Source: Patescibacteria group bacterium
GTDB lineage: Bacteria > Patescibacteriota > Gracilibacteria > UBA1369 > LOWO2-01-FULL-3
Reading direction: 5' to 3'
Length of the DNA: 23,866 nt
Assembly: GCA_018818755.1 (NCBI GenBank)
Contig: JAHIRL010000018.1
Coordinates: 1 to 23,866, forward strand
Shown: in pieces, positions 6,713-17,300 of the stretch
Layout: every line of letters begins with the position of its first letter
Position numbering within the stretch: position 1 is the first letter of the stretch
Notes under the pieces: generated by a model
The model's database searches: none
What the model saw: the letters and a program-made list of their open reading frames with translations, nothing else
What the model was told of the DNA's origin: nothing
Position numbers and translations under genes: made by a program

Positions 6713-6883
6713 ATGATCATTCACTGCCTCTCCTGTGGTAAATCAATTTCAAGCCACATACACAAATGTCCATATTGCCTGTCTCAAGTCACAGATATAA
6801 CAATGGAACTGAACGGAATAGAGCAAAAAGAAAGAATTAAAGAGAGATTCCTCGACCTGGTCTACGGACTGGTACACAAATAA
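6713..6883 (+). CDS. Small zinc-ribbon protein, 56 aa
   Basis: The frame runs from ATG 6713 to TAA 6881-6883. The N-terminal half is a zinc ribbon with paired cysteines C5-x2-C8 and C19-x2-C22, reading CLSCGKSI then CPYC. The C-terminal half (EQKERIKERFLDLVYGLV) is a predicted amphipathic helix. Such miniature ribbons usually mediate nucleic-acid or protein contacts. It begins 17 bases after the helix-turn-helix gene and is closed by the terminator at 6960, so the two are almost certainly co-transcribed and may act together. There is no Shine-Dalgarno. The regularly spaced Cys pairs make a chance frame unlikely. The specific function is unknown. Confidence 0.7.
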   Translation: MIIHCLSCGKSISSHIHKCPYCLSQVTDITMELNGIEQKERIKERFLDLVYGLVHK

Positions 6884-6921
6884 AATTACTAATCCTTTAT
6901 AAAAATCTTCATCGTATGCCC

Positions 6922-6943
6922 TAGTTCATATGCCCATGAACTA
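6922..6943. other. Inverted repeat upstream of the bidirectional terminator
   Basis: TAGTTCAT (6922-6929) and ATGAACTA (6936-6943) pair perfectly around ATGCCC, followed on the plus strand by AAAAA. It lies 39 bases after the zinc-ribbon stop. With no U-tract it is not a terminator by itself; it could stabilise the 3' end of the transcript. Confidence 0.35.
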
Positions 6944-6959
6944 AAAACCTAGAAAAGCC

Positions 6960-6987
6960 AAAAAACCCCTTGCCCAAGGGGTTTTTT
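6960..6987. terminator. Strong bidirectional intrinsic terminator
   Basis: AAAAAACCCCTTG (6960-6972) and CAAGGGGTTTTTT (6975-6987) form a perfect stem that is symmetrical, so each strand gives a GC hairpin followed by six U. It ends the helix-turn-helix/zinc-ribbon transcript on the plus strand and the giant surface operon on the minus strand. The stop codon of the last operon gene overlaps it by two bases. Confidence 0.9.
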
Positions 6988-8266
6988 ACTTGTCCGCTCT
7001 GTCTGCGACCTTTTTGCCGCAAGTTTCGCTCACTTCATTTAAAATAGGCAGAGATGCTCTTATAGCTTTATCCCAGCCATCCAGTTGCTCCAAAATGTCT
7101 AGCATCACAGTTTTTGAAGAGCTTCTGTATATAGTATCAACTTTTGCTGTCAAATTGGTATATTTACTGATCATTGTAGAAAGTTCATCACTCTTTCCAA
7201 CAGCCTCAAATCTCTCCACAATAAGATTAGAATTGGCGCTATCGCCCGGATTGTAGGCGGCATCCCACCATGAAAAAGTATTTGAAGCCTGATTATAAGC
7301 CCTTATTGCCTGACTATCGCTGGAAAACTCATCCCAGCCGCTATCCTCACTACTCCAACCCGTTGTGTCGCCTCCGTCCAAACTAAAAGCGCCTCCATCA
7401 AAATTTCCCATCAGGCTCACCCCCGGAGCATCTCCAAATTTAAGCCCTGCTTGAAACTTACTCAAAGCAAAATTTGACCATCCCTCCTTGCTTGTAAAGA
7501 CCTCTCCCTCTTTTTTTAGAGCCTCAACGCTACTTCCTATAGTTTTGTTGTAATCCTTCTCCAATTTATTTATCGCTCCTCCCTCAATGAAAAAAGCATA
7601 AAACTCATCCCATTTTTCTTTAACTTCTGCCCAGCTTCCCTCGCATTGCGCAACATACTCACCATTATTGGGATCAAACTTTTCGGCATATTTCTCAGTC
7701 AAATCTCTATAAAAAAGATTAAATTCATCGCTACTAAACTTCCCGCCAATATTTCCAGAACTATCTTCCAAATAAAGCTCCCTCATTTTGGGAATCAAAA
7801 TATCATCATCCACAATACCAAAGTTTTGCAAAGATCCGTAAAAAGGCACGCTCCAGGCAAGGCCGGGATCCACTTTATGCCTTACATAATATATCTCTGC
7901 AGAAATTTTATTATATGCCAATAGCAAGCGATCCATATTATCTGTTCTACAAGTCATATAGGCATTTCTGATGGTACTTCTTACTTTTGCTTCTTCATTT
8001 AGTAGTGCCAAAATATCATAAGCATGACAAGCATTACGCGCAAACACATCAAGCCAGGGCTGATAAAGCCCCTCCACGAAATCCATTCCCGTACTTGCAC
8101 CCAATGTAGCTGAAAGAAAAGAAACAAACTCCTTCCCACCCCTATAAAAACAATTGGAAATACTCTTGGTGTCGCTCCCCGTAATTTCGGCGGCGAAGAC
8201 TGCCGGCCCAAAGGTCGATCCACTTAGCATTGAACAAATTATAAGCGTAAGCGCAAGTTTTTTCAT
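6986..8266 (-). CDS. Exported protein of unknown function, last gene of the surface operon (426 aa)
   Basis: The start is ATG at 8266: it follows the previous stop by one base and gives a clean signal peptide, MKKLALTLIICSMLSGSTFG continuing to VFAA, with cleavage near residue 25-26. The frame is also open further upstream, but that would place a basic extension before the signal peptide. The mature protein has no recognised domain. Seen in it are a mainly helical N-terminal half, five cysteines (NCF, ACH, TCR, QCE, TCG) that could form disulfides, and a Gly/Asp/Ser/Trp-rich segment around residues 295-350 (GNFDGGAFSLDGGDTTGWSS). The C-terminal part is helical again. There is no LPXTG, lipobox or second membrane helix, so it is secreted or held by partners. 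Tight coupling to the genes before it points to a shared surface structure. Confidence 0.88.
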   Translation of the reverse strand: MKKLALTLIICSMLSGSTFGPAVFAAEITGSDTKSISNCFYRGGKEFVSFLSATLGASTGMDFVEGLYQPWLDVFARNACHAYDILALLNEEAKVRSTIRNAYMTCRTDNMDRLLLAYNKISAEIYYVRHKVDPGLAWSVPFYGSLQNFGIVDDDILIPKMRELYLEDSSGNIGGKFSSDEFNLFYRDLTEKYAEKFDPNNGEYVAQCEGSWAEVKEKWDEFYAFFIEGGAINKLEKDYNKTIGSSVEALKKEGEVFTSKEGWSNFALSKFQAGLKFGDAPGVSLMGNFDGGAFSLDGGDTTGWSSEDSGWDEFSSDSQAIRAYNQASNTFSWWDAAYNPGDSANSNLIVERFEAVGKSDELSTMISKYTNLTAKVDTIYRSSSKTVMLDILEQLDGWDKAIRASLPILNEVSETCGKKVADRADK

Positions 8267-8267
8267 A

Positions 8268-9974
8268 TTATTGTTTAGTATTACCTTTCGAGAGAACTCC
8301 CTGACAAACCGGCAACAGTTGATCGGAATATATTGCCTGATAATTTTCAAAAAATTCTGTCGCCTTTTGAATCTTTGGTCGAATTATTTCTGCAAGACTC
8401 ATCATGTTTTCGGCTTTCTCAGCGGCTTTTTCCGCCTCGACTACCAAGAAAGCGTTTTGAGAGAAACTATCTTCAAGTTGCTGGGCCTGTGAAAGAGATT
8501 CTTCGATGGTATCAAACGCAACAATATCCCCAGGCAGAGAGCTTAAAGCAGTTTTAGACCACCCTGTCTTGTTGGCAAATTTTGTCCATTCCTCCACAAT
8601 ATTTTTTCCGAAAATAAGATCATCATTTGGTGGAGAGGGGATAGGAACCGCATTTAAAACGATATTCATGGCAATCGGAGTTTCTTCCATCGGTCCGGCA
8701 CATTTAGCAGATTCAAACATATTTCCCACAGTCTTATTTGGCAACAAAGTATGATTCAAAAGTTTTTTCAATTTCTCATTAGTAGCTTCGACCTCACATT
8801 GAATACAACTATCACCGGCATTATAGCTACTCACAGTCTTTTTTATCATCTCAATCTGCATACAAACAGAAACATTCATACTAATGCCCAAAGGGCTATC
8901 ATAGCCGGCAGAGGCCCCTAAACCAGCACTATCAATAATTGGGACCCCGGTAGCACTTCCCACATCCACGCCCGCACTTGCCGAAGCTCCCGTCTCACTA
9001 CCCGGGCAATAAGTCTCCAGAAACTCTTGCGGTGTAGTCGGTGCCAAAAGTTTTTCCAGCTTGTCAGCAACGGCTTGAGCTGTCGCATCAGTCTGATTAT
9101 ATGTTTTAGGATCTCCCTGAGTCCTTGGCGCAGGGCCAGCACCAGCCTTCGCTCTTAGCGCATTCGTAGCGGTCTGCAGAGGAGTCTTTTCTGTCGGACA
9201 GACATCTTCATCCAGTTCATCAGCTTCCACCCCGCCATCATCCTTCTCTCCATCCTCATCAATATTTTCATCCGAACCAGATCCCTCACCCTGCTCATCT
9301 TCAAAAGCGGGGGTATCCACAGGAGCCAAAAGAGGACTATCCAGTTCCGCAACATAAGGAGAACTAAGAGAATTGGCAGAGACTGCCAATTGCGGAACAT
9401 CCATATCATTCAAAAAAAGAATGTGCTCAATCACGGTCAAATCATAAACCAAATCAAATCCCGAATCTTCCAGATCGCCATTCGCAAAAATTTCCTGAGG
9501 ACTAACCATAATATCCAGCTCTTGCTCCAAGTCGAAAATTTCCTTCAAATATTCATAATCAGCCGCAATTGTCGCCTGCTTCCTAAAAGCTTCCTCGCTT
9601 GTAATTACATTTTTCTCTTCCGGATCATTAAGGATCTCAAGCAAAGATCCGTCCACAATCCTCTCCGCCCGATCTTTCGTATATCCGTAGTTCTCCGCTA
9701 TAACCTCAATCGCCTTATCATGCCCGACTTCCTTAAGCTTTCCCATTATTAAATAATAGATGTTTGGAGAAGTCGCTTCTTTTAGATCTCCAAAAACCTT
9801 TCTCCAATTTGATTTCTGACCAAAATCCTGCAAAGAACTTTCCATTTGCTCATAACCACTAAGCCCCTCTTCTCCAAAGGCAACCGACCCATGCAAAAAT
9901 TGCACCGCAAAAATTGCTAGTCCAAGCATCATCCCAAAACCAACATAAGCAAATTGTTTCAATTTTATTGGCAT
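8268..9974 (-). CDS. Exported protein of unknown function with acidic linker (568 aa)
   Basis: The ATG at 9974 overlaps the preceding gene by 10 bases. The N-terminus has basic residues then a hydrophobic stretch, about residues 9-33, with a likely signal peptidase site near SVAFGEE. The N-terminal domain (about 35-210) is helical and charged. Residues about 215-260 form an acidic linker rich in Asp, Glu and Gly (DENIDEDGEKDDGG), similar in character to the GDDDD linker of the giant protein. The C-terminal half has seven cysteines, including CIQC, and the segment VPIPSPPNDD; the giant protein carries a comparable IQCDEC and IPSPP pair. A Gly/Ala/Ser-rich segment lies near residues 330-365, and a helical coiled-coil-like end runs from about 490. 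No known family is recognised. Probably a partner or assembly factor of the giant protein. Confidence 0.88.
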   Translation of the reverse strand: MPIKLKQFAYVGFGMMLGLAIFAVQFLHGSVAFGEEGLSGYEQMESSLQDFGQKSNWRKVFGDLKEATSPNIYYLIMGKLKEVGHDKAIEVIAENYGYTKDRAERIVDGSLLEILNDPEEKNVITSEEAFRKQATIAADYEYLKEIFDLEQELDIMVSPQEIFANGDLEDSGFDLVYDLTVIEHILFLNDMDVPQLAVSANSLSSPYVAELDSPLLAPVDTPAFEDEQGEGSGSDENIDEDGEKDDGGVEADELDEDVCPTEKTPLQTATNALRAKAGAGPAPRTQGDPKTYNQTDATAQAVADKLEKLLAPTTPQEFLETYCPGSETGASASAGVDVGSATGVPIIDSAGLGASAGYDSPLGISMNVSVCMQIEMIKKTVSSYNAGDSCIQCEVEATNEKLKKLLNHTLLPNKTVGNMFESAKCAGPMEETPIAMNIVLNAVPIPSPPNDDLIFGKNIVEEWTKFANKTGWSKTALSSLPGDIVAFDTIEESLSQAQQLEDSFSQNAFLVVEAEKAAEKAENMMSLAEIIRPKIQKATEFFENYQAIYSDQLLPVCQGVLSKGNTKQ

Positions 9975-10612
9975 TTTGTTGAGGTCACATCAATAATACT
10001 GAGCATCATACTTCCAATACTGCGCTTAAGTCCCTTAAGTTTGGTTCGATATTTTATCAAACCAACAATAATTTTCTCGTACTTAATATGCATCGCATAA
10101 GAAAGCAAAAATTCATCATAAACAGCCAAAGTTCCCATCATATATTTATCGGCAGTCGCAATTTCCTCCTCCACTTTCTCTTGGTGCAATTCCGCGAGTT
10201 TAAAAATATTTAAGGTAAAACTATCAATCGCGTCTACATAACTGCCATCCCGAATTTTGTATAACAAAGCCAGATATCTCATATACATATCAATTGCCGT
10301 CGCCGAAACACAATAAGTGCTCACATTTGAAGCCGGACATTGCGCACTACAATCTTCATAGCTTTCGCCAAAATCGCAGTCCGGAGGATAAAGGTTTGGA
10401 TTACTAAAATCTCCTCCATCAATAATCTCTTTTGCAGTCAGAATTTTTTCATTAAACATCTCATTTATTTCATCATGATAAAGCATCGCCTGGCTAACAT
10501 CATAAGCACCATTCTCAAAATCATATTTGGCGGCATACAGAGTATTGTAACCACCAAACAGAACGGAAAAAGTAAGTAGCGCACTAATTGTAATATGTAT
10601 CAGTTTTTTCAT
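9965..10612 (-). CDS. Exported protein of unknown function (215 aa)
   Basis: The ATG at 10612 shares a base with the preceding stop (TAATG), a sign of translational coupling. Signal peptide: MKKLIHITISALLTFSVLFG continuing to TLYA, with cleavage after residue 27. The mature protein starts AKYDFENGAYDVSQAM and is mostly helical. A cluster of four cysteines at about residues 79-102 (PPDCDF, EDCSAQC, TYC) suggests a disulfide-stapled loop, with one more Cys three residues from the end (TKCQ). The C-terminal third is basic and amphipathic (YRTKLKGLKRSIGSMM). No known domain. It lies between two other exported proteins in the operon. Confidence 0.87.
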   Translation of the reverse strand: MKKLIHITISALLTFSVLFGGYNTLYAAKYDFENGAYDVSQAMLYHDEINEMFNEKILTAKEIIDGGDFSNPNLYPPDCDFGESYEDCSAQCPASNVSTYCVSATAIDMYMRYLALLYKIRDGSYVDAIDSFTLNIFKLAELHQEKVEEEIATADKYMMGTLAVYDEFLLSYAMHIKYEKIIVGLIKYRTKLKGLKRSIGSMMLSIIDVTSTKCQ

Positions 10613-11316
10613 TATTGACGCATTTTATCCCCTGTAAAGCTGGGGTAACGCTTTTGAAAGGTAGTATATAAATTAACCATTTCGATTATATGAAACTGCA
10701 AACCTCTCAGTTTTTCATTGATATCATTATACTTATCAACCAAGATTATTTGCCTTTTTTGAGTGGCGGCGGTAGCTATACGATCCATTAATATTTTTTT
10801 CGCACTCTCAATATATTGATCTTGGATTCCCTGACATTTCACCATATAGTCGGATATCTTTGCGTATCTCCAAGGCACAAGTTCAGCTTTGGTATCCTTA
10901 TTCTCATCCGCATACATCTTTTGGGCCAGACCCGTCTCTCCAAGAGAGTAATTCCAATAAGTATCATTCCACTCAGTTAAATCGCTGGCCGTCCTTGCCA
11001 AAACAATCGTATACAAACCCTCAACATCCTTTTTAAAATCTATATAATTGGCTATGGCTGTGTTTGTTAATGAACTGGTAGCATCCTTGTTTTTGAAATG
11101 AATATCCAAAAAGTTCAGGTAGTTTTTGAATAAAGCATCGTAAATCACATTCAAAGATACCTGACAATTATCTCGAGAAGCATTATCTATAAAAATCTTG
11201 GCATCCGGGACATCACTCACTTTTTCTTTCAATCTATCCAAAAAAGTATTGGCCGCAAAGGCACTGTTTACTTGGAAAAGCAAAAGAGCAAGAACTAAGA
11301 ATGAGATTTTTTTCAT
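10612..11316 (-). CDS. Exported protein of unknown function (234 aa)
   Basis: This is the first small gene after the giant protein; its ATG at 11316 lies 3 bases past the giant gene's stop. Signal peptide: MKKISFLVLALLLFQVNSAFA, cleaved after residue 21 (AFA then ANTF). The mature chain of about 213 residues is predicted largely helical, with two cysteines (NCQ and KCQ) that could bridge. Aromatic residues cluster in NDTYWNYSLGE. The C-terminal segment (DINEKLRGLQFHIIEMVNLY) resembles a coiled coil. There is no anchor, so it is probably secreted and associated with the giant scaffold. No family recognised. Confidence 0.87.
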   Translation of the reverse strand: MKKISFLVLALLLFQVNSAFAANTFLDRLKEKVSDVPDAKIFIDNASRDNCQVSLNVIYDALFKNYLNFLDIHFKNKDATSSLTNTAIANYIDFKKDVEGLYTIVLARTASDLTEWNDTYWNYSLGETGLAQKMYADENKDTKAELVPWRYAKISDYMVKCQGIQDQYIESAKKILMDRIATAATQKRQIILVDKYNDINEKLRGLQFHIIEMVNLYTTFQKRYPSFTGDKMRQ

Positions 11317-11319
11317 TAT

Positions 11320-14300
11320 TTAAGGTGTGTTTATTGTATTTATTATATACTCCTGACTCATATTGAAAACATAGTCTTGTGCTTCGGTGACAATTTCCGC
11401 AAACACCTTGTCACCCTCCTTTAAATCAGCTTTATAAAGCAAAGTTGAAGGACAAGGGCAAACATTACATTCAGCCGGAACAATATAAATTCCTTTTTTC
11501 TCATCTCTACCGATATCACTCAGCCCTCCAAAATGAGCGACCTCATCCTGCTCATCATTCGGATCACTGGCCTGAAAAACCTCATCGCCATCCCGCACGC
11601 CACCGTTATCAGTATCCGGATCCTCCGGATTTGTACCGTAAATCAAGATTTCCGCGGCATTGGTTAAGCCATCTCCATCATTGTCCAGAGGATCGTCCAA
11701 AATATTCAAAGGATCTGTTCCAAAAATATTAACCTCAGCACCGTCAAGCACCCCTCCGCGATCTGTATCCTGATCAGTCGGATTGATTCCCAGCGCACAT
11801 TCCTCAGCATTGTTCAAACCATCATGGTCCGGATCTGCAAAAGGATTATCAACTCTATATCTTTCCTCACAGAAATCAGACATGCCATCATTGTCCGCAT
11901 CAAGCTCCTGACAATTTGTAACGGCAATCACTCTCTCAACCATTTGCAAAAGTTCAATAAACACAAGCTCCTCATCAGGCCCATTCAAATCAATATCCTT
12001 AATGATATTATTATTTTGCAAATAAACACCCTCTGGCAAATAAGGCGTTAAATCAACCGCGGCCTGCATATACGGCTCATACCAGGCCACCTCACTACTC
12101 TCCGGATCAATATCGGCAAAAGCCTTTCCATCCAGCACTCCCTGCATTACCAAAGAATCAATAATAATCTTCACCGCCTCCGCTCGGGTAATTGTGTTAT
12201 CTGGGCGGAAAGGAGCCAAACCAGTCGCCACATCTCTATCCTCCTCACCTCGATATCCCTCAGCCATCCCTCTTAGTGTGGCCTCTTTAATATATGGGTA
12301 ATACCATTCATAATAGCCATCATTATAAGGCACATCGTAAAATCCGCCCTCGACTTCCTGATTATTATAGGGGAGAAAAGCCTCCGGACTGCGCGGAACT
12401 ATACAAAGCATCGTAAGCAGAGCTTTTATGAATTGAGCCCTACTAATAAATTCAAAAGGATCAAACTCAAATCCATTCTCAGTATAAAGATTGTCAATCG
12501 CCCCATTGCGAATCATTTCATTAACCAAATCAATAACATCAGAAGTATCACCGACTTGCTCTTCCTCCGGCAAAATATAATCATACTGCTCAGAACCAAA
12601 ATTGAGACTTCTTGGAGACCTTGGCAATGCATATGGAACATCATCCGGCCCAAGGATCACAGCCTCACTAAGGCCGCTGGTTGCAGAAACATAAACCTCT
12701 GCCACCACAGTATCAGAACTACGAAGTTCATAGATCAATGGATCAATTTTATGGTCATTCTCTTTATGGCTAATGCTCATTTTATCATTTGTAAGCAGAA
12801 TATTGCCACCTGTATCTATCAAAGCAACTTTAGATCCGCTTGCCGCAGGATCAGGATCAGGATCAGTACGATCAAGCAAAGCAACCCCTCCCGGATAATG
12901 CGGATTATCTGCCGGATATTTTACAAAATCAAAACTGTCAGTTGGATCAAGATCATTAACATGAACCCCAAACAGCAAATTGAAATCCGAATCCTCAAAA
13001 CTAAATTGCTCATGCACAGTTACATCTATATTGGAATCCGCCACAACATAAACACTCGCCATAGTCCTTCCGGTGCTATTCTCAATAATCCCCAGACTTG
13101 TCGGCCTCACAGGTGGTACAGCCTCATATGCCTCCACACTATAACCATCAACAAGAGCTCCAATATTCGCAGTCTTTGGGTGGATCTCGGAAACAATCAT
13201 TCCAGCATCATTCTCAACCAAAATCATATCTTCCAAATCAAAATCCCTAATATTATACTGCCCAGCTTCATCGGTCCTATACCCCTGGGACAAAAGAGCC
13301 GATTGAGTAATTATCTTTTCCAGACGCGGTATGGCCACGAGCTGTCTATTTAAAATTCTAAGCACATTGCGTTCCCTCATCAGAACAAAAGGCACTTGCG
13401 GCACATTTCCATATGTTTCCTCCAAAGTTTCTCCCTCTGCAATCGGATTGGACGAAATTACCTCACTCAAAGTAATTTCCGGCACAAACACCTCTACACT
13501 AAAATCCTGCGCCGAACTATTGCCGGACTGATCCACAATATGAAGCTTAAAATTATGAACTCCAATATCTCCAGGTTTCCTGAAAGCCGGAATCACAATA
13601 ATTGGATTACTCTTATCGTTCATTTTATTGCCATCTCCATCACTATCAACTATTACATTCATATCACTCCAGAGCGTTTGCGGAAGCAATGAATAAGGAG
13701 CTTCAAGCTCACTTGGAGCATAAGGCAAAGTCTCAACATAATACTCAATAATATCTCCCTCAGCATCAAAAGAGTTGCGAGCATCAATTTTTAAAGACTG
13801 ATGGATCGGAACTCTATAACTATTATTTATAGCAGGAAAGGGCGGAGTTTTGTCCGCACATTGCGACGGAGAGATCAAAACCTCATTTGAGATCAAAGAT
13901 TTATTCCCATCTTTATCAAGAGCAAAAATATTTATGTAAAAATTACCATTATCAAGTTCAATACTCACACTTGGATTTTCAGGATCAGCTAACTCAATCA
14001 CAGAATCATTATCGATTTGATCCCCCTTGGCGGGAGTAGTCAAAACCAAATACCTCTTTTCCGGAGAATCAGGATCATCAAACAAAGATTTTCTGATCAA
14101 AAGTTCATAAGCGATGATTTTTTCATTCTTATGCTTACTCCAGGAAATATCCGCACTTCTATAGCTGGAACTGGCAGAATTTAGATTTTGCACAGCCTCA
14201 TAATTCGCTAAATAGCTACTTAACTGACCATCTCCCAAATTTCTACCCCGCCTCGTTGTAGGATTTCTCTTATACCGTTCCTTCAGATAAACATCCGATC

Positions 14301-17300
14301 CCATCGAAACAATAAGATCATCATCCAAATCTTTATCAACATCCGTAAATATCATATGCGGATTATCGTTCAACTCCTCGGTATAAAAAAGTACATTTTC
14401 CGCCGCATCAGGTCCAGTAACCACAAATACACCTTGTGGAGCCTGAACATTCAAGGAAGATGAGTCAGACGAAGCCCCCGCAGATTCCAATTGATCCACT
14501 TCCGGCGCTTCAAGAGTTACCTGTGCTAACATCCTATTTTTATCTCCAGCAAGCTCTGCCATAGTATTCTCAATCTCCTTTCCATAAAAACTACCCTTCA
14601 TCACACCCGAAGCCGAAACACCATAATCACTCATTGTCCGTTTTGCAATATCCCGCCCATCGGAATCAGCCAGATATCTGTTTGGATTAGTTAAGTCCAC
14701 AATCGGCTCAAGACTCTCATCCCTCATCGCCAAGACATTATAAAACCCTTTTGGATCGTCGGTATTGTTGGCCAGAAGCCTATTAGCTTCGTCCAAATTT
14801 TTGGTATAAGCAATCATCTCATCCCTAATATTTGCTAGATGCGCAATACCAGGATTATCCTCCGGCAAAACCTCCTGGGCGATCTTTGCTTCAATTTCCT
14901 CCAGAGATCTGTTCAAAGAAGGATGTGAAGAATCAATATAGCTTACCTGAGCCTTAAGATTATAAAATTCCGGAATATCTTGTTTTGGCAAAGTGGCGAC
15001 ATAATCGCTGATCACTCGACTAAATTCGGTAGTCTTGGAAACAAGCTGAGCATAATAAGGATTATCATCCAACTTCACGGCAAGAGTCTTCATCAACTTT
15101 TTATAGCTGAGCTCATCCCGTTTAATTTTCTTAATCTCCTCAGACTCCGCTTCCGGCAAACTCTTAATCATCTCCTCATCTCGCACCGGCAACCCACCAC
15201 TAAATTCATAATCACCAGCCGCCGCCTCAAGGGCTTGGCGAAGTTCCTCTTTCAGTTCAGCATCATCAATCTTAATTTTATCAAGATCATCCTGAGTAAT
15301 TGAGTTGGGATTTTCACCAGCTTCAAGTTTTAAAATCAAAGGTCGCAATTTTTCACTCTTCTTATAAGCCTGAATATTTGCATTGTTTGATGGATCCGAA
15401 TCATTCCTAAATATCTCCTTTATCTCCTCAAGTGCCAATTCATAGGCAATAGCTATCGCATTATCAATCAAAACCTGCGGATCATAATAGTCAATATATA
15501 GCTGTAACAAAGCCACTAGCTCGCTAATCGCATTGTTGTAATAGTCGGTGCCGCTCTTGACCAGCAGATAAAGCGGTTCAAATTCCGCCGATATATTGGT
15601 CCTTATCGAGATCTTTATTTTTTCCACATAATCGTAAGATATCGCCGGAAATTGGAAAGACAGTGCCGCTATGATCGGCAAAATTATATCTATATTCGGC
15701 TGAGTCATCGTCTCTATCTCCACCTCCAAAGCAGACTCCATCACCGGTATTAGTGCTTTCATGATCAAACAAAGAATTTTTAGGATCGGTCGTAAAGTCA
15801 AAATAAGATCTATAACTATCTGGGCCAACTCCGGAATTTCCGGCGGACGGGGAAGATCAGGCAAAAATGGCAAAGGAATCCCCGGAAGATCCGGCAACTC
15901 TGGTAACTGAGGCAATTCGAAATTTAACATCCAGCCTGGAATCTGAAGTTCAAATCCCGGAATATTCGGTACATCAATAACCGGCAAATTCGGTAAGCTA
16001 ATAAACTGGGGGGTAAATGTCAGATCGGGCCAAACAATTTTTACACCGGTCCTAAATTCGGAAAGATCCAGCACAAAATCCGGCAATTTCGGCAAAGGTA
16101 TTATCGGCGGACTCGGAATCACAACCATCAACTGCAAAAGCAAACCAAGCAAACTGAAACGATGATTCTTACATTCATCACACTGAATTTTAAAATCCAG
16201 AATCAGATTTATAATCATTTTCCAATCCTTGATAGTTTTTATCACCTTTTGCACCGCCTTAATCCACTCAGAAATTATTTTCATCTGCCTGGTAACATAA
16301 CCGACAAAATAATTCATCAGTAGATCCATATAACAAATCAGCTGTTTGGCATATTTTGCCTCCCAATATCTCCATTGAAGAATTATTTGAGGGAACCTCT
16401 TAATTTTATCGATGGTATCAGCAATGCTTTCAACCGTCTTTGTCATCTTGGTAAAGTCTGCCTTAAACTTGTTAAGCTTGTCACAGAGCGTTTGTTCATC
16501 AGGTTCAAGATTTTCCTTCTCACACTTCAATCCCTCCTCCTTAAACAAGCCGCTCCACTTCTTCCATTGCTCTTTCTCATATTCAAGCCACAACTGAGCC
16601 TCAACCTCATACTTGAGAATTTCTTCCTGAGAAATCATTGGGAATTTTATTTGTACAGGTTTACCCTCAATTTCAAAAAGTGGAATTGAAGCAAGAGCTT
16701 GTAAAAAGTCTCTGGCAGAATTAAATCCACGCTCATCCGAAGATTCAAAAACTTTATCAAAGTTTTTACCGGCCTTCTTAAACTGCTCAATCCAAGCCGG
16801 GAAATCCGGATATAAAACATAGATATCCGGCAAATCCATAAGTTTTATATAGATTTCATCAATTTGTTTATCAAACCAGTCCGTAATTACCGCAGGGAAT
16901 CCCGGAATCCTGATATTCATCGCAACCGCACCGGACAAAGCCCCGGAATCAAAATCAGAATCCACTCCGATATCATTAAGCTCATCTTTAGCCGCTTCAC
17001 CCAAATTACTCATAATCATTCCGGTCGCATCATCACCAGTACTTGCCCCAACCTTACTCGCGGCCTTCATCGCCAAAGCCTTAGCCTTAGCTATCAGTTT
17101 GGCAATCATCCCCGCAAAATCCGGACAAATCCCCAAGGCTCCCATCGGCATACTCACAGACCAGCACGGAGACATATGGCCGATACCCGGCCCCACACAA
17201 AGAGCCATTCCAAGACCTCCATCCAGAGTCGGCGAAATATAAAGTCGAGCTTGCGAAGGGGGAGCCGCCATACTTGGCCAGAAAGGAATAACCGGCATTA

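Noticed and set aside
8267..8350. Upstream start at 8350 for the last operon gene
   Set aside because: It would add 28 residues in front of a clean signal peptide and overlap the previous gene by 83 bases; ATG at 8266 is far better.
12433..13353. 306-codon open frame antisense to the giant gene, and many other plus-strand frames across 11445-23166
   Set aside because: They are Ile/Asn/His/Arg-rich, lack domains and initiation signals, and are explained as antisense shadows of a purine-rich coding strand.
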